Both the position numbers and the translations under genes were made by a program. Under the pieces are notes generated by a model. That model saw nothing but the letters and a program-made list of their open reading frames with translations. It did no database searches and was not told the origin of the DNA. This document shows, one piece after another, positions 13,003 to 19,695 of a stretch of DNA of 20,635 bases; position 1 is the first letter of the stretch, and each line of letters begins with the position of its first letter. Location: NCBI GenBank assembly GCA_964643895.1, contig CAZXUE010000015.1, forward strand, positions 1 to 20,635, written 5' to 3'. The DNA comes from UBA7683 sp964643895. GTDB taxonomy: Bacteria; Patescibacteriota; Saccharimonadia; Saccharimonadales; UBA7683.

Positions 13003-13078
13003 CGGGGTGTGGCGCAGTTGATAGCGCGCTCGGTTTGGGACCGAGAGGTCGAAGGTTTGAGTCCTTTCACCCCGACCA
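13003..13078 (+). tRNA. tRNA-Pro(UGG) with A19-U56 elbow, CCA encoded
   Basis: Acceptor CGGGGTG (13003-13009) pairs with CACCCCG (13068-13074). The C1-G72 pair is typical of bacterial tRNA-Pro. The anticodon stem-loop is CTCGG-TTTGGGA-CCGAG with anticodon UGG (13036-13038), the discriminator is A and CCA is at 13076-13078. The D-loop AGTTGATA has G18-A19 instead of GG, and the T-loop TTTGAGT has U56 instead of C56. The near-universal G19-C56 tertiary pair therefore appears replaced by A19-U56. Confidence 0.93.
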
Positions 13079-13085
13079 CGCTAAC

Positions 13086-13856
13086 TTGATACCACTTTCG
13101 TGGTATTATTTTATTACTTTCAAAGATATTACTTTTCGCCAGTTTGAAATAGCAGATCTCGATCAAGTTCGAACTCTGCACGAAGAAGCCCTTAGAGCTG
13201 CTGGTGCTTTTACCCAAAGTGGCAACTGGGATGCTGATCTCAATGATATTCCTGTCAATTACATCAATAACGGTGGCGACTTTCTGGTCGGCCTCATTGA
13301 CGATCAACTTGTTGCAATGGGTGCGTTTCGTAAACTTCGTGAGGGCATAGCCGAAATTAAGAGAATGCGAGTGACACCACGTCTGCAAGGTCAGGGTATT
13401 GGTGGGACTTTGCTCACAATAATTGAAGCTGCTATCGAAGATGTGGGCTACGGAGCAATCGAGCTAGACACTACCGTAAAGCAAGAGGCAGCCTGCGCGC
13501 TCTACGAGAAGCGTGGCTACGTTGAGATACGTCGTGAAATCGAAGGTTATCCGTTAGAAGTTATTTTTTACCGAAAAGAGTTAGGTCAAAAGGTGGGGGT
13601 AAATCACCGACACCCAATTCAACCCGTAAACGAAACCATGAGACACATAGAAGCTAATCTGAAAAGGCTGCACAACATGTGTGTGAAAAAAGGGCTTAAC
13701 AGCTCAGTAGAAGACGGTCTGCGTGAAACTCTCGAGACTGAGCTAAAAAGACTCTCGCAGTTACCTGCTAATACAGCTTACGCTGATGCTGTTGGTTTTG
13801 CGATTGATAGCGATGATTGTATGTTGGATGCCTTTGATAACCGTTTTTATGAGTAA
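13086..13856 (+). CDS. GNAT-family N-acetyltransferase with C-terminal helical extension
   Basis: With the TTG start at 13086 this is a 256-aa protein. The GNAT fold begins at about residue 15 (ITFRQFEIADLDQVR), and the acetyl-CoA pyrophosphate-binding motif is RVTPRLQGQGIGG (95-107), followed by the usual LY-EKRGY segment (139-145). It would transfer an acetyl group to an unknown amine. A charged helical tail of about 85 aa follows, with no family I recognise. The start is uncertain: no in-frame ATG or GTG exists between the tRNA and the domain. TTG13086, or ATT at 13113 or 13128, are the options, and none has a Shine-Dalgarno. The frame is open back through the tRNA. Confidence 0.82.
   Translation: MIPLSWYYFITFKDITFRQFEIADLDQVRTLHEEALRAAGAFTQSGNWDADLNDIPVNYINNGGDFLVGLIDDQLVAMGAFRKLREGIAEIKRMRVTPRLQGQGIGGTLLTIIEAAIEDVGYGAIELDTTVKQEAACALYEKRGYVEIRREIEGYPLEVIFYRKELGQKVGVNHRHPIQPVNETMRHIEANLKRLHNMCVKKGLNSSVEDGLRETLETELKRLSQLPANTAYADAVGFAIDSDDCMLDAFDNRFYE
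13101..13109 (+). promoter_or_regulatory. possible extended -10 promoter of the GNAT gene
   Basis: TGGTATTAT lies between the tRNA-Pro and the conserved GNAT domain. It would start transcription near 13116. No ATG or GTG follows in frame before the domain, so its use is uncertain. Confidence 0.35.
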
Positions 13857-13896
13857 TGTTAGCAGACTAAATAGACAGATAGCCGAGATGCATTCC

Positions 13897-13924
13897 TTCA
13901 GCAATATCACACGTTACTGCTGAA
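13897..13924 (+). terminator. hairpin after the GNAT gene, weak terminator
   Basis: TTCAGCA (13897-13903) and TGCTGAA (13918-13924) form a perfect 7-bp stem with a 14-nt loop, 40 nt after the GNAT stop. No T tract follows, so it is a weak terminator candidate or a processing site. Confidence 0.35.
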
Positions 13925-13948
13925 AACATGGACAGATTGTGTAATTTT

Positions 13949-13957
13949 TGATATAAT
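13949..13957 (+). promoter_or_regulatory. extended -10 promoter of the mini-ORF/53-aa/UbiB-like cluster
   Basis: TGATATAAT is a consensus extended -10. The predicted start at about 13964-13966 falls on the ATG of a 9-codon ORF. Confidence 0.6.
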
Positions 13958-13965
13958 AGTGCGAA

Positions 13966-13995
13966 ATGAATAGTGACGGATGTAAAATTTCATGA
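13966..13995 (+). CDS. candidate leaderless 9-aa leader peptide ORF
   Basis: ATG13966 begins 8 nt after the TATAAT, the same geometry as the leaderless genes here. It encodes MNSDGCKIS, and its TGA (13993-13995) overlaps the ATG (13992-13994) of the 53-aa ORF as ATGA. That arrangement suggests translational coupling, since the 53-aa ORF has no good Shine-Dalgarno. Such a short ORF could also be chance. Confidence 0.35.
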   Translation: MNSDGCKIS

Positions 13996-14153
13996 AGTAC
14001 GCATCAATTTTTATAACAATACTCCTGGTATGGGTCGCTGTGATTCTGATGGCATTTGTAGTGCACAGTCCTGGAGACATGTTTAAGCTGTACATTGCGC
14101 TGATCATCTTCACCCTCACCCTCTTTATTATCGGTTTTGGCAAGAACAAATAG
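13992..14153 (+). CDS. 53-aa two-TM membrane protein
   Basis: The protein is almost wholly two hydrophobic helices (about 4-24 and 31-49) separated by a short HSPGDMFK loop, ending GFGKNK. It resembles no family I can name with confidence. Its stop TAG (14151-14153) overlaps the AGGAG Shine-Dalgarno (14152-14156) of the UbiB-like gene, and an extended -10 lies upstream, so it is very probably a real gene in a small operon with that kinase-like protein. It may be a membrane partner. Confidence 0.65.
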   Translation: MKYASIFITILLVWVAVILMAFVVHSPGDMFKLYIALIIFTLTLFIIGFGKNK

Positions 14154-14163
14154 GAGCCTTGGC

Positions 14164-15786
14164 GTGAGCGCACGAACCCTGCAGGAAAAACAGGTTAAGC
14201 AATTAAAAAAGCATCGACGTCACGTACTTACTAAGTTAGTGAAAGACGCCTACCTTCTGCATCGTAAAGGGCTTCACCCTGAAATGAACAATTTGATCTG
14301 CGAGGAGTTCACCAAACTCGGTGGTGTCTATGTAAAATTTTTACAAGGTGTGCTGCTAAGAAGCAGTCTCATGCGAGACTGGCAGAGTAGTGATCGCCTC
14401 AAGATTTTTGAAAATCTTGAGAGTGAACCACTTGACATTCAATCCATATTGCAGCAGGAGCTTCCTGCCACACAACTACAAAAAATCACCAGCATCAGCC
14501 CAACTCCATTTGCAGCTGGAAGCTTCGGCCAGGTATATTTTGGCAATCTGCAAGACGGCACACAGATAATTATAAAACTGCTACGGCCCATGATTCGCGA
14601 AACTCTAGCCTATGATCTTAAGCTCATCGGCTTCTTCACACGCGCATTTGTTAATAAACTTTCACGAAATATTGACATGAATGTCGTAACCGCCATTGAT
14701 GAGTTTAAGCGAGCTACTATGCGTGAGACCGACTACATTGAAGAGGCGCGATTTGGCAACGAACTGTGGCAGGCGTACAAAGATAATCCACAATTTATTA
14801 TTCCTAGAACCTACCTTGAACTTTCCACCGAGAACATTATTGTGCAAGAGTACGTTGGTGGTATTTCAGGCGCTCAGTTGCTACGCCTGAAAGAACAAGG
14901 CATTGACCCTGCGGAATACGTCAAACAGCAGCTTGGCTCAGATTTAAGTACGCAGATGGAATTACTCGGTTTTGAATATATCCGTGGGATATTCCTGCTC
15001 CCACGAGTACAGGGCGACCCTCACCCGGGTAACGTGAAGCTACTCGATAACAACCGTGTTGCGCTGATAGATTTTGGTATCTCTGCACGCAGCCCTCGCG
15101 AAAAAGCGGCATTTTACGGCGTACTCCGTGAATACCAAAGAATGCTCAGCGGCGATATCGACATCCCTATGATGCTTGGTCAGTTCTTGCGCTTTTTTGT
15201 GAGCGATCTTTATAAAGCCATGAAGAAGGTAACCAGTCTACTCCCTGCCAACGATAAAACCAACGATCTTACACGACAAATGGGGCTAATTGCTGAAGCC
15301 AATTTTGAAAAAGAAATGGCCGATGAAGATCTTGAAACCTCTATTAAAAGTGGTAACATTCTTAGCAGCATCAACCAGGTGGTTAATAGCGGCAACCGTT
15401 TTGGTATCATCGTAAAACTTGATGACAGCGAGATGCTCCGCGCCGCACAGAGTTACATTACACTGGTAGATTCGTTTGGACTCAAAGGAAGTGTGTTGCC
15501 AAATGCATTTAATCAGGGTCTCAGTTATGTTGCCAAAGAAAGGCCTGACTACACTAAAGAGAGTGATATCAGCATGAGCGCCAACCGCGCTATGGAGGTC
15601 ATAAGCAAATGGCTCGAGCGCGTCGCCAACCGCGATCCCGCCCTATTCAAGACTTTTGTTAGCAAAATCAAAGCAGCCGAGAAAACCGCCAAACCAGAGA
15701 AACAAGTATCTGAAAAGCCTGCGAAAAAATCCGTGACAAAAAAAGAACTTTCTAAAAAGTCATCTGCCGAAGAAAAATCCGAGTAG
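14164..15786 (+). CDS. ABC1/UbiB-family atypical kinase-like protein
   Basis: This 540-aa protein starts at GTG14164 with AGGAG 7 nt upstream; the frame is open further back but has no supported start there. UbiB-family marks are the nucleotide loop AAGSFGQVY (117-125), the lysine in IIIKLLRP (138), RETDYIEEA with Glu193-194, GDPHPGN (284-290) and LIDFG (301-305). The diagnostic KxGQ motif before the lobe is KFLQ (58-61), with Gly replaced by Leu. No C-terminal TM pair is evident; the tail (about 500-540) is Lys/Ala/Ser-rich and probably disordered. UbiB proteins support isoprenoid-quinone and lipid handling, which would be surprising in a reduced CPR genome, so the role is unknown. Confidence 0.9.
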   Translation: MSARTLQEKQVKQLKKHRRHVLTKLVKDAYLLHRKGLHPEMNNLICEEFTKLGGVYVKFLQGVLLRSSLMRDWQSSDRLKIFENLESEPLDIQSILQQELPATQLQKITSISPTPFAAGSFGQVYFGNLQDGTQIIIKLLRPMIRETLAYDLKLIGFFTRAFVNKLSRNIDMNVVTAIDEFKRATMRETDYIEEARFGNELWQAYKDNPQFIIPRTYLELSTENIIVQEYVGGISGAQLLRLKEQGIDPAEYVKQQLGSDLSTQMELLGFEYIRGIFLLPRVQGDPHPGNVKLLDNNRVALIDFGISARSPREKAAFYGVLREYQRMLSGDIDIPMMLGQFLRFFVSDLYKAMKKVTSLLPANDKTNDLTRQMGLIAEANFEKEMADEDLETSIKSGNILSSINQVVNSGNRFGIIVKLDDSEMLRAAQSYITLVDSFGLKGSVLPNAFNQGLSYVAKERPDYTKESDISMSANRAMEVISKWLERVANRDPALFKTFVSKIKAAEKTAKPEKQVSEKPAKKSVTKKELSKKSSAEEKSE

Positions 15787-15821
15787 CGACTATCTGAATA
15801 TTCGCTTCTATTGACATAATA

Positions 15822-15830
15822 TGATATAAT
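15822..15830 (+). promoter_or_regulatory. extended -10 promoter of the 62-aa membrane protein gene
   Basis: TGATATAAT lies 11 nt before the ATG. A TTGACA at 15811-15816 is only 8 bp upstream and cannot be its -35. The GGAG Shine-Dalgarno in the gap would lie at or before the predicted start point. Confidence 0.55.
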
Positions 15831-15841
15831 TAAAGGAGAGT

Positions 15842-16030
15842 ATGTTTAAAGATGTGATCTTATTTGTAAAGTATCCGTACACCGCTGGTGTTATTGCCAC
15901 GATGTGGCTGGGTACGGCATTACTCCTTGCGATTAACCGTGATCTTGACCCAATAAATGTGGTCATCATAAATATGGCAGCAAGCTGCGTAGTGGCTTTA
16001 CTGGGCTTCCGCGGCGGGCAAGAAGTTTAG
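15842..16030 (+). CDS. 62-aa two-TM membrane protein
   Basis: The protein has two hydrophobic segments (about 14-32 and 39-56) joined by a short NRDLDPIN loop, and a GFRGGQEV tail. I recognise no family. A Shine-Dalgarno-like AAAGGAGAG and an extended -10 directly upstream support coding. It is the last plus-strand gene before a run of minus-strand genes. Confidence 0.65.
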   Translation: MFKDVILFVKYPYTAGVIATMWLGTALLLAINRDLDPINVVIINMAASCVVALLGFRGGQEV

Positions 16031-16119
16031 CCGGCTGCAGTTTCTTAAATCTTAAGGAGAAGCGCAAAAGCCGTCATCTCGATTTTATGGAGAGATCCGC
16101 TCTTAGTATGGAGTTGCAA

Positions 16120-16167
16120 GGCAGCGAATAGGTATAGGAACTGTTTATCTTATATCTATTTGCTGCC
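16120..16167. repeat. 12-bp inverted repeat between convergent genes
   Basis: GGCAGCGAATAG (16120-16131) and CTATTTGCTGCC (16156-16167) pair over 12 positions with one mismatch (a G-U wobble in plus-strand RNA) around a 24-nt loop. It lies 6 nt past the stop of the DUF4352-like gene and 90 nt past the 62-aa gene. There is no T tract, so it is a possible bidirectional terminator or RNA-stabilising hairpin. Confidence 0.5.
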
Positions 16168-16173
16168 AACTAA

Positions 16174-17082
16174 TTATTCAGCAACATTGATGATCGTCTT
16201 AGTAGTGACTTCGCGGTTTTCGCCAGCAAAACGATATCGTTGCTCGCGAATAAACTTGAGTGGAGCTTCATCTTTATTAACCAAATAGACTATCGAGCCC
16301 TTCGATTGAGCGCCCGAATCAAGCTTAATCGTATCGAACTTATCGGTGTAGCTTGCGATAGTTTGCGGTGTTAACCTGGCATTACTTGAGTCTTCAAGAT
16401 AAAATGCAAAGTTGGTAATATCTTTGGCTTTATCTTTCGCGATATTTCCCATCAAGAAGTTGACCTTAACAAGTTCTTTAGTTGAATCAAGTTTGTAGTT
16501 TGGGTCGTCGGTTTTGAAGTTACGTTCAATGTTGACTACCTTAAGTACCAGACCGTCGCTTGCGGTAAGCTGCTTGCCTATATCGCCTTCAACGTTCTCG
16601 TCGGAGTACTTTGGTTCAACAAGTTCGGTACCAAGGTCAAGTTCCGCCTCGTCATCTTGCTTGGCGTCATCTTCTGCCTCTTGGCGTTGACGGTTCGCCT
16701 CTTTCCTCTGGTATTCAGCATCAGCCGCCTTACGGCCAGCAGATTTACCGCTGACATTACCAATAAAGAATGCTCCGGCAACAAGCGCTAATGTAAGTAT
16801 GCTGCCAATAGCAATTAATATAATGGTCTTGCCTTTGCCGCCAACAGGACCGCTGGGATCAGAAGAAAGATTTATACCAGAATCACCCAGCATATCGGGC
16901 GGAGCAGCCGCAGGCGGCATGGGAGCTGGCTGCGGTGCAACCGGTGTTTGTATGACCGGAGCTGTCACAGCTGGCTGCGGTGCAAATACCTGCTGAGCGG
17001 CTGGTTGAGTAGCTGGTTGCTGCGGCACAGGGTTGGAATCGAGCCGCGGGCTGGATGGATTATTCCCACCATTTGGATCCAT
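16174..17082 (-). CDS. single-TM protein with Pro-rich N-terminus and DUF4352-like domain
   Basis: This 302-aa protein has a Pro/Ala/Gln-rich, probably cytoplasmic N-terminus (1-84), one TM helix (about 86-108) and a charged, probably helical stalk (about 112-150). A C-terminal beta-rich domain (about 160-300; KVVNIERNF, LVKVNFLMGN, FAFYLEDSSNARL, GSIVYLVNKDEAPLKF) follows the DUF4352/telokin-like pattern. Such domains are extracytoplasmic and have no defined biochemical role. The ATG has an AAGGAG Shine-Dalgarno and a leader of about 35 nt. Function unknown. Confidence 0.82.
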   Translation of the reverse strand: MDPNGGNNPSSPRLDSNPVPQQPATQPAAQQVFAPQPAVTAPVIQTPVAPQPAPMPPAAAPPDMLGDSGINLSSDPSGPVGGKGKTIILIAIGSILTLALVAGAFFIGNVSGKSAGRKAADAEYQRKEANRQRQEAEDDAKQDDEAELDLGTELVEPKYSDENVEGDIGKQLTASDGLVLKVVNIERNFKTDDPNYKLDSTKELVKVNFLMGNIAKDKAKDITNFAFYLEDSSNARLTPQTIASYTDKFDTIKLDSGAQSKGSIVYLVNKDEAPLKFIREQRYRFAGENREVTTKTIINVAE

Positions 17083-17124
17083 ATCGTTACTCCTTGAACT
17101 TTCGTTTCATCAATACTGAACTCA

Positions 17125-17133
17125 AGTATACCA
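17125..17133 (-). promoter_or_regulatory. extended -10 promoter of the DUF4352-like gene
   Basis: The minus strand reads TGGTATACT, about 42 nt before the ATG. The transcript carries an AAGGAG Shine-Dalgarno, which shows that the same promoter type also serves leadered mRNAs. Confidence 0.6.
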
Positions 17134-17146
17134 AAAGTTATTATGC

Positions 17147-17893
17147 TTAACCATCAATTTCGTCTTCTTGATCATCAATGCGGTAATATCTGGTCTCGGC
17201 CAACGTCTTAAAGGGGGCCCAGATGAGTTTTGCTTTTTTGTGCGTAAGGCTATTTAGTTTGACCAGGCTCAGCATCAGCATACTGATACCTGCACAGAGG
17301 AGCGCCGTAACAACACGGATACTGACCATATCACCTGCATCGATCAGAAGTATAAATATCAGGGTAATTGAAAACAGTACCCCCATAATCATCCATTCGT
17401 TGCTATACACTTTGTTGCCCATTTGAAGGTAGAAGTTTGTTCGATTTTGTTGGTTAGCAACCAAATAGCCAAGAAGTGTGTCAACTTCGGCTTTGGAACT
17501 TCCCCTATAGGTTATGCAGTGTGTTATAAGATCCTCGTAAATCTGTTCTGCTCGCTTCAGCTTATTGGCTGTGCAAGATGTAAGATATTGGTCAAATTGT
17601 TCTTGAAAACGACTTCTTAGTGATTTTGGAAATTTCTTTATATAGAGCACCATTGTGAAGATCGCATTAGCTTCGGCTCGTACCACTTTATGAAGTTCGT
17701 CTATGCGAGTTTTTTGTGCAGACAACACAGGGGCAATATAAAAACCGTACAGGAACGAGTTAACAGAAAACAGGGTAAGTGCAGCGCTTTCAAAAGTAAC
17801 CCGAGGAATAATGCCGAGCAGCAAAAAGTAAGTCGCGAGGAAAAAGATGAAGTACCAACTAAGCCTTACTTTTCGTAGTAGAAAATTCTTCAT
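17147..17893 (-). CDS. four-TM membrane protein, unknown function
   Basis: This 248-aa protein has two N-terminal hydrophobic segments (about 12-30 and 36-58), a long, probably cytoplasmic helical region (about 60-165), two more hydrophobic segments (about 168-188 and 192-212) and a charged tail. The topology recalls DUF4239/bestrophin-like proteins, but I see no diagnostic motif. It lies between rny and the DUF4352-like gene on the same strand. The mRNA is predicted leaderless from a promoter with a consensus TTGACA -35. Confidence 0.75.
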   Translation of the reverse strand: MKNFLLRKVRLSWYFIFFLATYFLLLGIIPRVTFESAALTLFSVNSFLYGFYIAPVLSAQKTRIDELHKVVRAEANAIFTMVLYIKKFPKSLRSRFQEQFDQYLTSCTANKLKRAEQIYEDLITHCITYRGSSKAEVDTLLGYLVANQQNRTNFYLQMGNKVYSNEWMIMGVLFSITLIFILLIDAGDMVSIRVVTALLCAGISMLMLSLVKLNSLTHKKAKLIWAPFKTLAETRYYRIDDQEDEIDG

Positions 17894-17900
17894 TACCAGA

Positions 17901-17930
17901 ACAGTACCAGAGCCAGGGGATAATTGTCAA
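17901..17930 (-). promoter_or_regulatory. promoter of the 248-aa membrane protein gene (leaderless)
   Basis: On the minus strand TTGACA (17925-17930), an 18-bp spacer and TACTGT (17901-17906) preceded by TG-G form a promoter. The -10 ends 7 nt before the ATG, and no Shine-Dalgarno is present. Confidence 0.6.
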
Positions 17931-17949
17931 TTTACTTATGCTTACACGC

Positions 17950-19467
17950 TTATTTAGCGTATTCGGTGGCGCGGGTTTCGCGCAGCACATTCACCTTTAT
18001 GGTACCCGGGTACTGCATAGTGCTTTCGATTTTGTTAGCGATATCACGTGCCAGCTTGATAGCGGTAAGATCATCAACCTTCTCAGGTTTTACAATCACA
18101 CGCACTTCACGGCCGGCAGATATAGCATAGCTCTTATCAATTCCAGGAAAGCTATTAGCGACATTCTCTAGCTCGCGCATGCGTTCTGCAAAGTTTTCAG
18201 CCGAGATATTGCGTGCGCCTGGCCGGGCAGCTGAGAGCGCGTCTACTACACGCACAACCACTGCTTCTGGCGTAGTGGCATCAATATCGTCGTGGTGAGC
18301 CTCGATTGCGTGCACAATCGGTTCGCTCATACCATATTTACGAGCCATTTCAGCGCTAATGTGGTGGTGCTTGCCTTCCACTTTATGAGTAAGCGCCTTG
18401 CCGACATCATGCAAAAGCGCAGCAACTTTAACCGTCTTTACATCAATGCCAATCTCTTCGGCAATAACCGCTGCAATGTGCGCCATCTCGGTACTGTGCT
18501 TGAGAACATTTTGCCCATAGCTGGTGCGGAACTTCAACTCACCAAGTAAGCGAACCATCTCTTTTGGCACCAGGCCAACCACGCCAACTTCGCGAACCGC
18601 ATCTTCACCCGCACGGTCAATATCTTTATCTATCTGCTTTTGTGCTTTTTCAACTACTTCTTCAATACGGCCTGGGTGAATACGTCCATCCTTCATCAAC
18701 ATCTCCAGTGTCAGACGTGCCACTTGGCGACGAATTGGGTCAAAACTGCTCATAATTACCATGCCAGGAGTATCGTCGACGAGAATATCAACTCCTGTCG
18801 CACGCTGAATGGCTTGAATATTACGGCCTTCTTTACCAATAATACGACCCTTCATTTCGTCATCCGTAAGCTTCACGGCGGTAACGGTTTTTTCGGTTGT
18901 TACTTCGCTTGCCATGCGTTCCATTGCCTGAGTGATCACAAGCTGGGCACGTTCCTCGGCGTCTTCCGAGGCATCACGTTGCAGTTTAGCTACAAGACCT
19001 TCAAGATCTTTTTTTATATCGCGCTCCGTCATTTGCATAAGCTTTTCGGCTGCTTCGGTTTTTGTTAACTTTGCAATCTTCTCAAGCTTTTCTTGTGCAG
19101 ACGTACGGATAGAACGCACTTCGTCTTTTAGCTTTTCAAGCTCGTCCTCATTGCTGCGCAACTTCTCACTTCGTTTATCGAGCTCATCAATTTTTTTATC
19201 AAGTGTTTCCTCGCGCGTAAGTAAGCGTGATTCAGTTTCTTTCAATTCACGGCGTCGCTTTTCTTCCTCTTTTTTTGCTTCTTCAGCAACACGAACGGCT
19301 TCTTTCTTAGCTTCAAGCACCAAGAGATCTGAGTCTTTCTTAGCTTTTGTAAGCTCTTTTTCAGCATTAGCCGCGGCTGAGCCTATCTTCTTTTTAGTTG
19401 CAACAGTTGCTCCACCAAAGCCAGCAACAATGCCAGCAATCGCTGCCAAAACAACAAATATCATCAT
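17950..19467 (-). CDS. rny: ribonuclease Y
   Basis: RNase Y is the membrane-bound endoribonuclease that starts mRNA decay in many monoderm bacteria. The 505-aa protein has the complete family layout: an N-terminal TM segment (about 2-22), a long charged coiled coil (about 30-185), a KH RNA-binding domain with GRIIGKEGRNIQ (207-218), and an HD metal-dependent domain with LLHDVGK (351-357; His353-Asp354). Length is normal. An AAGGA Shine-Dalgarno precedes the ATG, and a further ATG follows immediately, so the start may be one codon later. The leader is predicted to be about 125 nt. Confidence 0.97.
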   Translation of the reverse strand: MMIFVVLAAIAGIVAGFGGATVATKKKIGSAAANAEKELTKAKKDSDLLVLEAKKEAVRVAEEAKKEEEKRRRELKETESRLLTREETLDKKIDELDKRSEKLRSNEDELEKLKDEVRSIRTSAQEKLEKIAKLTKTEAAEKLMQMTERDIKKDLEGLVAKLQRDASEDAEERAQLVITQAMERMASEVTTEKTVTAVKLTDDEMKGRIIGKEGRNIQAIQRATGVDILVDDTPGMVIMSSFDPIRRQVARLTLEMLMKDGRIHPGRIEEVVEKAQKQIDKDIDRAGEDAVREVGVVGLVPKEMVRLLGELKFRTSYGQNVLKHSTEMAHIAAVIAEEIGIDVKTVKVAALLHDVGKALTHKVEGKHHHISAEMARKYGMSEPIVHAIEAHHDDIDATTPEAVVVRVVDALSAARPGARNISAENFAERMRELENVANSFPGIDKSYAISAGREVRVIVKPEKVDDLTAIKLARDIANKIESTMQYPGTIKVNVLRETRATEYAK

Positions 19468-19598
19468 AACGATCCTTTCCTCACAAGACGCGCGGCTACG
19501 TTTGAATAAAACCCAGGAAGGGATCTTCGGTGCGGCTAAACGGCTTGCGTTTCTCTAATTAGTCAGTACATCAAGGCTACGTTGTTTCAGTCTTTTGA

Positions 19599-19607
19599 AA
19601 TGTAGCA
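19599..19607 (-). promoter_or_regulatory. possible extended -10 promoter of rny
   Basis: The minus strand reads TGCTACATT, which would give a leader of about 125 nt. No convincing -35 is seen. It lies after the terminator of the upstream gene. Confidence 0.4.
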
Positions 19608-19644
19608 CTTATAAAAGTGTACTCTATTTACAGACATTTTTGAA

Positions 19645-19683
19645 TACAAAAGAGCTCGAGAAACTACGTGATCTTCGAGCTCT
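19645..19683 (-). terminator. rho-independent terminator of the small surface-protein gene
   Basis: On the minus strand AGAGCTCGA (19675-19683) and TCGAGCTCT (19651-19659) form a perfect 9-bp stem with a 15-nt loop, followed by TTTTGT. It lies 12 nt past the stop of the 98-aa gene. Confidence 0.75.
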
Positions 19684-19695
19684 GTCGTAAAGATG

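Noticed and set aside
15811..15816. TTGACA as -35 of the 62-aa gene
   Set aside because: It is only 8 bp from the TATAAT, far short of the 16-18 bp needed; the extended -10 explains the promoter without it.
16087..16131. 14-codon ORF MERSALSMELQGSE
   Set aside because: The nearest Shine-Dalgarno-like site is about 30 nt away and the ORF overlaps an inverted repeat; no support for coding.
18932..19558. 208-aa Ser/Phe-rich ORF opposite rny
   Set aside because: Composition is that of an antisense shadow of the Lys/Glu-rich coiled coil of RNase Y; no start signal or family.
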